From: an uncultured Cellulomonas sp. | Lineage (GTDB): Bacteria; Actinomycetota; Actinomycetes; Actinomycetales; Cellulomonadaceae | Direction: 5' to 3' | DNA: 64,000 nucleotides | Assembly: GCF_947494015.1 (NCBI RefSeq) | Contig: NZ_CANLTL010000002.1 | Location: forward strand, 342,550 to 406,549 | Shown here: positions 42,114 to 49,474 of the stretch, one piece after another | How positions within the stretch are numbered: the stretch's first letter is position 1 | Layout: every line of letters starts with the position of its first letter | Notes under the pieces: model-generated | What the model saw: only the letters and a program-made list of their open reading frames with translations | What the model was told of the DNA's origin: nothing | Databases searched by the model: none | Program-made: the position numbers and the translations under genes

Positions 42114-42127
42114 TCGAATCGATTCGA
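42114..42127. promoter_or_regulatory. LacI-type operator palindrome
   Basis: A perfect 14-base palindrome tcgaatcgattcga centred on CG, as in LacI-family sites with AAxCGxTT-like cores. It lies between the divergent MFS pair and lacI-type gene and just downstream of the probable MFS -10 box, where bound repressor would block transcription. Confidence 0.7.
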
Positions 42128-42139
42128 CCCCGTGGGTGA

Positions 42140-42169
42140 AGTGTGTCTGTACGCTGACCGCGGCGTCAA
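42140..42169 (-). promoter_or_regulatory. possible promoter of the MFS pair
   Basis: On the minus strand TTGACG (42164-42169) and CACACT (42140-42145) are 18 bases apart. The palindromic operator begins 12 bases beyond the -10 box, consistent with repression. Confidence 0.4.
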
Positions 42170-42270
42170 ACGGATTCCGCCACCGGTGCCGTCGGCGGGT
42201 GCACCCGCCCGCACGCCGAGCAACGGACCGGACCTGGACGTGAGGACCGGCACACCCCGGAGGTGACGGA

Positions 42271-43338
42271 ATGACCCGCCCGACGCTGGCCGACGTCGCC
42301 GCCGAGGCAGGCGTGTCCGTCTCCACCGCCTCACTGGCCTTCTCCGGTGCCGGACCGATCGCCTCCGCGACCCGGGACCGGGTGCTGGCGGCGGCCGCAC
42401 GGCTGTCCTACGCCGGCCCGAACCCGCTCGGTCAGCAGCTGCGCAGCGGGCGGTCCGGCATCGTCGGCGTCGTCGTCGGCGACCGCCTGCGGCGCAGCTT
42501 CCGCGACCCGGTCTCGACCCAGATGCTCGACGGTCTCGCCCAGGCGCTCAGCGAGCAGAACCTGGGGCTGCTGCTGGTCCCCTCCGAGGCCGGCGAGGTG
42601 CCGCCGCTGGTGCAGCACACGGCCATGGACGCCGCCGTCGTGGTGCTCGCCAACGGCCCGGACGACGACGTCGTCCTCGCCCTGACCCGGCGCGGCATCC
42701 CGGTGGTGTCCATCGAGGGCGAGATCGGGGACGACCCCCGGCGCCCCGGTGCGGCCACGACCAACGTGGGCATCGACGACCGGGGCGGGACCGCCCTGCT
42801 CGTGCGCGAGCTGCTCGGCCTGGGCCACCGCCGGTTCGGCGTGGTGGCCCTGCCCTACGGTCACGACCGTCGCCTGGGCGCGCCGGACGTCGACGGCGAG
42901 GTCAGCGCCCGGTACGCGCACACCCGTCGCCGCCTGGCCGGGATCGCCGACGCCGGCGTCGTCCCGGAGGTGGTCGTCGAGACACCGGCCTCGCTGGTCG
43001 AGCACGGGCGCAGCGCCGGGCACCAGATCCTCAGCCGGCCCGATCCGCCGACCGCGGTCGTCGCACTCAGCGACCTGCTGGCCTCGGGCGTCGTGCTGGC
43101 CGCGCGGGAGCTGGGCCTGCGCGTGCCCGAGGACGTGTCGGTGGCCGGCTTCGACGGCATCGACCTGCCGTGGCTCGCGCCGGACGTGCTGACGACGGTG
43201 CACCAGCCGCTCGCGGACAAGGGCCGCCTCGCCGGCGAGGCCGCCGTCGAGCTGGCCGCGGGGCGTCCCGTGGACGAGGTCGTGCTCCCGGTCGACCTGC
43301 AGCCCGGGACGACGACCGGCCCACCGCCGCGGCGGTGA
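42271..43338 (+). CDS. LacI family transcriptional regulator
   Basis: A 355-residue LacI-type regulator. The N-terminal helix-turn-helix (TLADVAAEAGVSVSTASLAFSG) and hinge helix (NPLGQQLRSGRSG) are typical, followed by a periplasmic-binding-like effector domain with SDLLASGVVLAARELGLRVPEDVSVAGFDGID near residue 265. It is divergent from two MFS transporters, with a LacI-type palindrome between them, so it probably represses them and perhaps itself. The effector is unknown. No sugar-processing genes are adjacent. Confidence 0.93.
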   Translation: MTRPTLADVAAEAGVSVSTASLAFSGAGPIASATRDRVLAAAARLSYAGPNPLGQQLRSGRSGIVGVVVGDRLRRSFRDPVSTQMLDGLAQALSEQNLGLLLVPSEAGEVPPLVQHTAMDAAVVVLANGPDDDVVLALTRRGIPVVSIEGEIGDDPRRPGAATTNVGIDDRGGTALLVRELLGLGHRRFGVVALPYGHDRRLGAPDVDGEVSARYAHTRRRLAGIADAGVVPEVVVETPASLVEHGRSAGHQILSRPDPPTAVVALSDLLASGVVLAARELGLRVPEDVSVAGFDGIDLPWLAPDVLTTVHQPLADKGRLAGEAAVELAAGRPVDEVVLPVDLQPGTTTGPPPRR

Positions 43339-43356
43339 GCGACCGCGTGAGCGCCG

Positions 43357-43818
43357 TCAGGCCAGCCGGACGACCGCCTGGGCCTTGCCGAGCACGCGCG
43401 TCCCGTCGCAGGTCACGGTGAGGTCGACGCGTGCGGTGCCGGCCTGCGCGTCGAGGGCGCCGACGGTGGCGGTGACGTCGACGGATGCAGCACCCGGGTC
43501 GGGCACCGGGACGGGGCGGGTGAACCGCACCCCGTAGTCCAGGACCGCGCCGGGGTCACCGGCCCAGTCGGCGACGACGGTGACGGCGGCGCCCATGGTC
43601 CACATGCCGTGCGCGATGACCCCCGGCAGGCCGACCTCGGTCGCGACGCGGTCGCTCCAGTGGATGGGGTTGAGGTCCCCGCTGGCCCCCGCGTAGCGGA
43701 CCAGCCGGGCGCGGTCCACCGTGAGGGTGCCGGTGGCGACGACCTGACCCACCGTGAGGTCGGCCACCGCCGGACGCGCGCCGGGAGCCCCCGGGGCGGT
43801 CGTGGGCTCGGTGCTCAT
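43357..43818 (-). CDS. MaoC-type dehydratase, HadB-like subunit
   Basis: A 153-residue hot-dog fold protein with the hydratase-2 motif YAGASGDLNPIHWSD near residues 42-56, which carries the catalytic Asp and His, and VIAHGMWTMGAAVTV after it. This is the catalytic subunit type of the HadAB/HadBC (3R)-hydroxyacyl-ACP dehydratases of mycobacteria. Cellulomonas-like bacteria have no mycolic acids, so another fatty acyl or polyketide role is likely. It overlaps the HadA-like gene by four bases. Confidence 0.87.
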   Translation of the reverse strand: MSTEPTTAPGAPGARPAVADLTVGQVVATGTLTVDRARLVRYAGASGDLNPIHWSDRVATEVGLPGVIAHGMWTMGAAVTVVADWAGDPGAVLDYGVRFTRPVPVPDPGAASVDVTATVGALDAQAGTARVDLTVTCDGTRVLGKAQAVVRLA

Positions 43819-44264
43819 GCGGACTCCCCCCGGACGGCGAGGGTGGACACCACGGTGGCGACCGGAGCGCCGTCCTCGGCCGCGATCTCCGCGCGGGTGG
43901 TCACCATCGACAACCCGGCACGCTCGGTGATCGCGTCGACGTGCAGCACGGTCACCAACCGGTCACCGGCCGTGATGGGGCGGTGGTGGGTGAACCGCTC
44001 CTCGGCGTGCACCACGCGGCTGAAGTCGACCCCGGCCTGCGGGTCGGCGACATACGCCTGCTCGGCCCGCTGCGCGACCACGACGGCGAACGTCGGCGGG
44101 GCGACGACGTCCGCGTACCCCAGCGAACGAGCGACGCCGACGTCGCGGTGCGCCTCGTGGGCGGCACCGACGGCGTCGGCGAAGTCTCGGATCTTCTCCC
44201 GACCGACCTCGTAGGGCTCGCTCGGGGGGTACACGCGGCCCGCGTACTGCGGGTTGACCGCCAT
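43815..44264 (-). CDS. MaoC-like dehydratase N-domain protein, HadA-like subunit
   Basis: A 149-residue FAS1-type dehydratase domain protein: YPPSEPYEVGREKIRDFADAVG near the N-terminus, then APPTFAVVVAQRAEQAY and HAEERFTHHRPITAGDRL. It lacks the DxxxxH catalytic motif, as expected for the substrate-holding HadA or HadC partner. It overlaps the HadB-like gene, so they probably form a heterodimer. The start before AVNPQYAG is supported by the family N-terminus; longer frames run through rpmG. There is no HadC-like third gene. Confidence 0.85.
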   Translation of the reverse strand: MAVNPQYAGRVYPPSEPYEVGREKIRDFADAVGAAHEAHRDVGVARSLGYADVVAPPTFAVVVAQRAEQAYVADPQAGVDFSRVVHAEERFTHHRPITAGDRLVTVLHVDAITERAGLSMVTTRAEIAAEDGAPVATVVSTLAVRGESA

Positions 44265-44278
44265 GTCGGCGACCGGGG

Positions 44279-44449
44279 TCAGCGGGTCTCGCGGTGCAGC
44301 GTGTGCTTGCCGTCGCGCGGGCAGAACTTCGACAGCTCGAGGCGGTCGGGGTTGTTGCGACGGTTCTTCTTGGTGATGTAGTTCCGCTCCTTGCAGTCCA
44401 CGCACGCGAGCGTGATCTTCGGGCGGACGTCCTGGGACTTGCTGGCCAC
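44279..44449 (-). CDS. rpmG: 50S ribosomal protein L33 (zinc-ribbon type)
   Basis: L33 of 56 residues with [21 protein letters not shown] in the middle and a C-terminal HRETR. The first CxxC pair is present, but the second pair reads CPRDG, so the fourth cysteine is Asp. It may bind zinc through three Cys plus a nearby His, or bind it weakly. The GTG start follows an AGAGGG ribosome site. It is flanked by tRNA-Met and the HadA-like gene, an order shared with mycobacterial rpmG2. Confidence 0.95.
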   Translation of the reverse strand: MASKSQDVRPKITLACVDCKERNYITKKNRRNNPDRLELSKFCPRDGKHTLHRETR

Positions 44450-44543
44450 TTCGGAGCCCTCTTTCACATCACACGCCGCGCGAGCGGCGCTTGGTCTGTT
44501 CGGCGCGTCGCCGGCCGGCCGACGCGCGTTCGCTACACATCGG

Positions 44544-44617
44544 TAGCGGGGGCGGGACTCGAACCCGCGACACCACGATTATGAGCCGTGTGCTCTAACC
44601 ACCTGAGCTACCCCGCC
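44544..44617 (-). tRNA. tRNA-Met (CAT)
   Basis: A 74-base cloverleaf with acceptor GGCGGGG pairing CCCCGCT (G-U at the first pair), anticodon loop CTCATAA giving CAT, T-loop TTCGAGT and discriminator A. Pairing at the first position argues for the elongator form rather than initiator. tRNA-Ile with a modified CAT anticodon cannot be fully excluded. Confidence 0.92.
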
Positions 44618-44669
44618 AGGTCACGGGTCGAGGGCCGACGCATGTGCGCCGGCCCTCGACCTGCACCAG

Positions 44670-44742
44670 AGCCCCGAAAGGGAATCGAACCCTTGACCTT
44701 CTCCTTACCATGGAGACGCTCTGCCGACTGAGCTATCGGGGC
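44670..44742 (-). tRNA. tRNA-Thr (GGT)
   Basis: A 73-base cloverleaf with acceptor GCCCCGA pairing TCGGGGC, anticodon loop ATGGTAA giving GGT, and T-loop TTCGATT. It is about 50 bases upstream of tRNA-Met on the same strand. Confidence 0.95.
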
Positions 44743-44928
44743 AGCGCGGACCAGGTTACACGCCCCGGGGGGTGCTGGCGAAATCCCGGTGCGTGGCCTG
44801 CGCCACGCCCGTGCACCCCGCGCCGGGACCCCGACGAGCGACCGGGTCGCAGCCGGTGCGTCGGCCGGGTGGCAGCCGGTGCGGAACGCCTGCGGGCCCC
44901 CGGGGCGCCACCGGCCCGTGGCACGACG

Positions 44929-44957
44929 ACGGGGCGCCCTCGTCGAGGACGCCCCGT
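44929..44957 (-). terminator. hairpin after tRNA-Tyr
   Basis: Eight-base arms acggggcg and cgccccgt enclose a small inner repeat. It starts seven bases downstream of tRNA-Tyr and may end its transcript or be a processing site before tRNA-Thr. Confidence 0.55.
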
Positions 44958-44963
44958 TCGCGG

Positions 44964-45045
44964 TGGCGGGTGAGGGATTCGAACCCCCGTAGGCGTTGCC
45001 AGCTGATTTACAGTCAGCCCCCTTTGGCCACTCGGGTAACCCGCC
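44964..45045 (-). tRNA. tRNA-Tyr (GTA)
   Basis: An 82-base class II tRNA with acceptor GGCGGGT pairing ACCCGCC, anticodon loop CTGTAAA giving GTA, a long variable arm and T-loop TTCGAAT. It is the first of three tRNA genes preceding rpmG. Confidence 0.96.
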
Positions 45046-45141
45046 GTGCGCTCTCGCCGGACCCGTGGACCCGGCGGCGAGTGCGGATGGAAGGATAGCA
45101 ACACATCGAGGGGTCCGAGGAACCGGCCCCCGGCCGGCATC

Positions 45142-45220
45142 CCGAGCACCACACCGAGCAGCACCCGAGTGCCACACCGAGCACCACCCGAGCACCACCC
45201 GACCAGCACCCGACCAGCAC
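45142..45220. repeat. short imperfect tandem repeat upstream of yajQ
   Basis: About eight imperfect copies of an eight- to eleven-base unit related to CGAGCACCACC fill most of the 185-base gap between tRNA-Tyr and yajQ. The repeat ends just before a GGAGGA ribosome site. Its role is unknown; it leaves little space for a normal promoter. Confidence 0.7.
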
Positions 45221-45230
45221 TGGAGGAGTC

Positions 45231-45728
45231 ATGGCGAGCGAGTCGTCGTTCGACGTCGTGAGCAAGGTCGACCGGCAGGAGGTCGACAACGCCCTGAACC
45301 AGGCCACCAAGGAGATCGCCCAGCGGTACGACTTCAAGAACGTCGGGGCGTCGATCGCCTGGAGCGGTGAGTCGATCGTGATGACGGCCAACTCGGCCGA
45401 GCGGGTCATGGCGGTGCTGGACGTGTTCCAGACCAAGCTCATCAAGCGCGGGATCTCGCTCAAGGCGCTGGACACCGGCGAGCGCGAGCCGCAGCTGTCC
45501 GGCAAGGAGTACCGCCTGGCGGCCACCGTCAAGGAGGGCCTGAGCACCGAGGACGCGAAGAAGATCGGCAAGATCGTCCGCGACGAGGGACCCAAGGGCG
45601 TCAAGACGCAGATCACGGGCGACGAGATGCGGGTGTCGGCCAAGAGCCGCGACGACCTGCAGGAGGTCATCGCGCTGCTCAAGGGCAAGGACCTGGACGT
45701 CGCGCTGCAGTTCGTCAACTACCGCTAG
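45231..45728 (+). CDS. YajQ family nucleotide-binding protein
   Basis: A 165-residue protein of the YajQ (UPF0234) family: [33 protein letters not shown] at the start in conserved blocks, and [35 protein letters not shown] near the end. The family has two RRM-like folds; some members bind cyclic di-GMP or nucleotides, and the general role is uncertain. It is monocistronic, preceded by GGAGGA and an unusual repeat region. A bidirectional hairpin follows. Confidence 0.95.
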   Translation: MASESSFDVVSKVDRQEVDNALNQATKEIAQRYDFKNVGASIAWSGESIVMTANSAERVMAVLDVFQTKLIKRGISLKALDTGEREPQLSGKEYRLAATVKEGLSTEDAKKIGKIVRDEGPKGVKTQITGDEMRVSAKSRDDLQEVIALLKGKDLDVALQFVNYR

Positions 45729-45806
45729 CACCGCCGACGCCGGACGACGCCGCCCCGCGCACCCCGTGCACAGCCTTCGGGTGCGCCCCGGACGTGCGGG
45801 CGTCGT

Positions 45807-45829
45807 CGTCCCGCGACGCCGGCGGGACG
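45807..45829. terminator. bidirectional terminator yajQ/htpX
   Basis: An eight-base perfect stem (cgtcccgc with gcgggacg, seven-base loop) lies in the 115-base gap between the convergent yajQ and htpX genes and can serve both. Confidence 0.6.
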
Positions 45830-45843
45830 GCCGGCGGCGGCCG

Positions 45844-46749
45844 TCAGTACAGCGGCGGGCTGACCTGCGGGCCGCCGAGGGGACCGGCGCCGGGCCCGCC
45901 GGCCATGGCCTCGAGCCGGGCGATCCGGTCAGCCATGGGCGGGTGGGTCGCGAACATCTTGCCCATGCCCGCCCCCCGGAACGGGTTGGCGATCATCAGG
46001 TGCGAGACGTCGACCAGGTCACGGTCCTGCGGCAGCGGTGCACGCTGCGTCCCGTGCTCCAGCTTGCGCAGGGCCGAGGCCAGGGCGAGCGGGTCCCCGG
46101 TGAGCCGGGCGCCGTCCTCGTCCGCGTCGTACTCCCGGGTCCGGCTGATCGCCATCTGCACGAGCATCGCCGCGAACGGGGCCAGCAGCGCCATGGCGAG
46201 CGCCGCGAGCGGGTTGCCGCCGCGCTCGCGGCTGCCGCCGAAGAACATGAGGAACTGCGCGAACGAGGTGATCAGCCCCGCCACCGCGGCGGCCACGGAG
46301 GACGTCAGGATGTCCCGGTTGTACACGTGCATGAGCTCGTGGCCGAGCACGCCGCGCAGCTCCCGCTCGGTGAGCAGGTCGAGGATGCCCTCGGTGCAGC
46401 ACACCGCCGCGTTGCGCGGGTTGCGGCCGGTCGCGAACGCGTTCGGCGCGTCGGTCGGTGACAGGTACAGCCTCGGCATGGGCTGGCGCGCCTGGGTCGA
46501 GAGCTCGCGCACGATCCGGTACATCTGCGGCGCCTCGAGCTCGCTGACCGGGTAGGCCCGCATGGACCGGATCGCGATCTTGTCCGAGTTCCAGTAGCCG
46601 TAGGCGGTCCCGAGCAGGCCGATGGCAGCGAAGACGAGGAACAGGCTGCTGCTCCCGCCCCCGACGAGGGCGTAGAGGCCCAGCAGCACCGCCCACATGA
46701 CGCCGAACAGCGCGGCGGTCTTCAGACCGTTGTAGTGGCGACGACCCAT
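45844..46749 (-). CDS. htpX: HtpX-type zinc metalloprotease (M48)
   Basis: A membrane protease that degrades damaged membrane proteins under envelope stress. The 301 residues have two N-terminal helices (about 10-50), then [16 protein letters not shown], the HELMH zinc motif (HExxH) near residue 145, two further hydrophobic segments and the third ligand Glu in [11 protein letters not shown] near 220. The open frame continues upstream, but the ATG before [10 protein letters not shown] matches the family and follows a GGAGGGA site. A 16-base palindrome lies just upstream. Confidence 0.95.
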   Translation of the reverse strand: MGRRHYNGLKTAALFGVMWAVLLGLYALVGGGSSSLFLVFAAIGLLGTAYGYWNSDKIAIRSMRAYPVSELEAPQMYRIVRELSTQARQPMPRLYLSPTDAPNAFATGRNPRNAAVCCTEGILDLLTERELRGVLGHELMHVYNRDILTSSVAAAVAGLITSFAQFLMFFGGSRERGGNPLAALAMALLAPFAAMLVQMAISRTREYDADEDGARLTGDPLALASALRKLEHGTQRAPLPQDRDLVDVSHLMIANPFRGAGMGKMFATHPPMADRIARLEAMAGGPGAGPLGGPQVSPPLY

Positions 46750-46769
46750 GGACGCAGTTCTCCCTCCGC

Positions 46770-46785
46770 GGCGGGACGTCCCGCC
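46770..46785. other. 16-base palindrome upstream of htpX
   Basis: A perfect palindrome ggcgggacgtcccgcc lies 21 bases before the htpX start, inside its likely leader. It could be an operator or an mRNA hairpin stem; no known stress operator was recognised. Confidence 0.45.
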
Positions 46786-46898
46786 GACCGCTGTGCTGCC
46801 CCGACCAACGCGGCACCGGCCGCAGGCGTTCCCGTACCCTGTGCCCGCCGCCCCGCCGGGCGCGCGCACCCTTGGCCCACCGTCCCCCGGAGCCCCCC

Positions 46899-47756
46899 AT
46901 GCGCACCACCCGTGTCGTCGTCCTCGCCCTGTCCGGCGTGCTGGCCCTCGGCGCGTGCGCCCCCGTCGAGGAGGGGGGCCAGGCCCCGGCGCCGTCGGGC
47001 ACCGCGACCACCGACGACGACGCGCTGCCGACCCTCACCGAGGGCGTGCTCACGGTCGGCACCTCCGACCCGGCCTACGAGCCGTGGGTGTCCGGCAACG
47101 ACCCGAGCAGCGGCGAGGGCTTCGAGTCGGCCGTCGCGTACGCGGTGGCCGAGCAGCTCGGCTTCGCCGCGGACGACGTCGAGTGGGTGCCGGTGACGTT
47201 CGACCAGATCATCGCCCCCGGTGCCAAGTCGTTCGACATCGCGATCAACCAGGTGTCGATCAGTGACGAGCGGCGCGAGAACCTCGACTTCTCCTCGAGC
47301 TACTACGACACCGCGCAGGCCGTGGTCACGGTGGAGGGCTCCCCCGTCGCCGGCGCGACGTCGCTGGCCGAGCTCGCCGACGCCCGGATCGGCGCGATGG
47401 TCGCGACGACGAGCGCGCAGGTGGCCACCGACACGATCGCGCCCAGCAGGCCCGTCCAGCTCTTCAACGACAACGACCAGGTCAAGCAGGCGCTGACCGC
47501 CGGCCTGGTCGACGCCATCGTGGTGGACCTGCCCACCGCCCTGTACATCACCGCGGCCGAGCTCGACGGCGGCGTCCTGGTCGGCCAGCTGCCGCCCGGG
47601 GACTCCCCCGACCAGCTCGGGCTGGTGCTCGACAAGGACAGCCCGCTGACCGAGCCGGTCACCGAGGCCGTCGACGCGCTGCGCGCGGACGGGACGCTGG
47701 CGGACCTCGAGGCGCAGTGGCTCACCGAGTCCGCGGGCGCCCCCGTCCTGAAGTGA
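46899..47756 (+). CDS. amino acid ABC transporter substrate-binding lipoprotein
   Basis: A family 3 extracellular solute-binding protein of 285 residues, anchored as a lipoprotein: the signal peptide ends in the lipobox ALGAC (Cys near residue 20). The mature domain has [14 protein letters not shown] near the start, [16 protein letters not shown], and [26 protein letters not shown], all typical of polar amino acid receptors. The ligand cannot be told. It overlaps the permease by four bases in a three-gene operon. The chosen ATG directly precedes the signal peptide. Confidence 0.92.
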   Translation: MRTTRVVVLALSGVLALGACAPVEEGGQAPAPSGTATTDDDALPTLTEGVLTVGTSDPAYEPWVSGNDPSSGEGFESAVAYAVAEQLGFAADDVEWVPVTFDQIIAPGAKSFDIAINQVSISDERRENLDFSSSYYDTAQAVVTVEGSPVAGATSLAELADARIGAMVATTSAQVATDTIAPSRPVQLFNDNDQVKQALTAGLVDAIVVDLPTALYITAAELDGGVLVGQLPPGDSPDQLGLVLDKDSPLTEPVTEAVDALRADGTLADLEAQWLTESAGAPVLK

Positions 47757-48628
47757 CCCGGCCGGGGTGGACGCCGTCGCCGGTCCAGGTCGACCGGCTG
47801 GCGTACCGGCGCCGGCAGTCGGTCCGGTCCACCGCCGTCGCGGTCGCCAGCACCGCCGCCGTGGTCGCGGTCGCGGTGCTCGTCCTGACGAGCTCGCCCG
47901 GGTGGCCGCGGGTGCGGCAGTCCTTCCTCGACCCGCAGGTGGCGCTGGAGTCCGTGCCGCGCGTGCTCGAGGGGCTGTGGCTCAACGTGCGGATCATGGT
48001 GGTGGCCGCGGTGGTGATCCTCGTCGTGGCGCTCGCCCTGGCCATCGCCCGGACGCTGCGCGGGCCGGTGTTCTTCCCGCTGCGGGCCGCCGCGACCGCC
48101 TACGTCGACATCTTCCGCGGGCTGCCGCTGATCCTGGTCCTGCTGCTCGTGGGGTTCGGCCTGCCGGGCCTGCGGCTGCAGGGCATCCCGACGTCCGCGG
48201 TGGTGCTCGGTGGCCTCGCGCTGGTGCTGACCTACTCGGCGTACGTCGCCGAGGTCTTCCGGGCCGGCATCGAGTCCGTGCACCCGTCGCAGGTCGCCGC
48301 CGCCCGCTCGCTGGGGCTGAGCCGGGGGCAGACCATGCGGACCGTCGTGCTGCCGCAGGCGGTGCGCCGGGTGGTCCCGCCGCTGCTCAACGACCTGGTC
48401 TCGCTGCAGAAGGACTCCGGCCTGATCTCGATCCTCGGCGCCATCGACGCCGTCCGGGCCGCCCAGATCTCCACCGCCCAGTACGCCAACTTCACGCCCT
48501 ACGTCGTGGCCGGGGTGCTGTTCGTGCTGCTCACGATCCCGCTGACGCGCCTCACCGACGCCCTGGCCCGCCGGGGCGGCTGGGCCGGCGCCACCAGCGG
48601 CCTGGCCGGCGCCGGGGAGCTGCGATGA
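47753..48628 (+). CDS. amino acid ABC transporter permease
   Basis: A His/Glu/Gln/Arg-type permease of 291 residues with a long N-terminal cytoplasmic segment, about six hydrophobic segments and the ATPase-coupling EAA loop AARSLGLSRGQTMRTVVLPQA near residue 185. AYVDIFRGLPLILVLLL is diagnostic for this permease class. There is only one permease gene, so the channel is probably a homodimer. GTG overlaps the stop of the binding protein, and its own stop overlaps the ATPase start. Confidence 0.94.
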   Translation: MTRPGWTPSPVQVDRLAYRRRQSVRSTAVAVASTAAVVAVAVLVLTSSPGWPRVRQSFLDPQVALESVPRVLEGLWLNVRIMVVAAVVILVVALALAIARTLRGPVFFPLRAAATAYVDIFRGLPLILVLLLVGFGLPGLRLQGIPTSAVVLGGLALVLTYSAYVAEVFRAGIESVHPSQVAAARSLGLSRGQTMRTVVLPQAVRRVVPPLLNDLVSLQKDSGLISILGAIDAVRAAQISTAQYANFTPYVVAGVLFVLLTIPLTRLTDALARRGGWAGATSGLAGAGELR

Positions 48629-49440
48629 CCGCGCCGTCGTCCACGCCGGCATCCGGGCCGGCCACCCTGCCCGGCTCGGCGGACCGCTCCGGCGACGCGC
48701 CGCTGCTGGACGTGCGCGGCGTGCGCAAGGCGTTCGGGGACCACGTCGTGCTGGACGGCGTCGACCTCGCCGTCGACGCCCACCGGTGCGTGGTGCTGAT
48801 CGGCGCCTCCGGCTCCGGCAAGTCGACGCTGCTGCGGACCGTGGACCTGCTCGAGGAGGTCGACGACGGGGTGATCCTGCTCGAGGGCGACGACATCACC
48901 GACCCCCGGCGCGACGCCGACGCCGACCGCGCCCGGATGGGGATGGTGTTCCAGTCCTTCAACCTGTTCCCGCACATGCGGGTGCTCGACAACGTCACCC
49001 TCGCCTCGCGGCTGGTGCACCGGGTCCCCCGCCGGGCCGCGCAGGAGCGGGCGCGCGAGATGCTCGAGCGCGTCGGACTGGCCGACCGGGCCGGCGCCTT
49101 CCCGGACGAGCTGTCCGGCGGTCAGCAGCAGCGCGTGGCGATCGCCCGGTCCCTGGTGCACTCGCCCCGGCTGCTGCTGCTGGACGAGGTGACCAGCGCC
49201 CTGGACCCCGAGCTCGTCGGCGAGGTGCTGGACCTGCTCGGCGAGCTCAAGGCCGAGGGCATGACCATGGTGGTGGCGACCCACGAGATGGGCTTCGCGC
49301 GGCACGTCGCCGACGAGGTGTGCTTCCTGCACGCCGGGCGGGTGCACGAGCGGGGGACGCCCGAGCAGGTGCTCGGCTCGCCGCGGCAGCCGCGCACGCA
49401 GGAGTTCCTGCGGCGGATCACCGGGGCCGGCCGGGCCTGA
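48625..49440 (+). CDS. amino acid ABC transporter ATP-binding protein
   Basis: The 271-residue ATPase has the Walker A motif GASGSGKST near residue 58, the Q-loop in MVFQSFNLFPHM, the signature LSGGQQQRVAIARSL, Walker B LLLLDEVTSALDPE and the switch His in VVATHEMGFA. These match GlnQ/ArtP-type polar amino acid importers. It completes the operon of binding protein, permease and ATPase, each overlapping by four bases. Confidence 0.96.
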   Translation: MTAPSSTPASGPATLPGSADRSGDAPLLDVRGVRKAFGDHVVLDGVDLAVDAHRCVVLIGASGSGKSTLLRTVDLLEEVDDGVILLEGDDITDPRRDADADRARMGMVFQSFNLFPHMRVLDNVTLASRLVHRVPRRAAQERAREMLERVGLADRAGAFPDELSGGQQQRVAIARSLVHSPRLLLLDEVTSALDPELVGEVLDLLGELKAEGMTMVVATHEMGFARHVADEVCFLHAGRVHERGTPEQVLGSPRQPRTQEFLRRITGAGRA

Positions 49441-49474
49441 CCGGCGCCGGCCGGGCCCGACGGCGGCGGCCCGC

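Noticed and set aside
45142..45220. Possible CRISPR-like array upstream of yajQ
   Set aside because: Units are only 8-11 bases, imperfect and without spacers; no cas genes are present.
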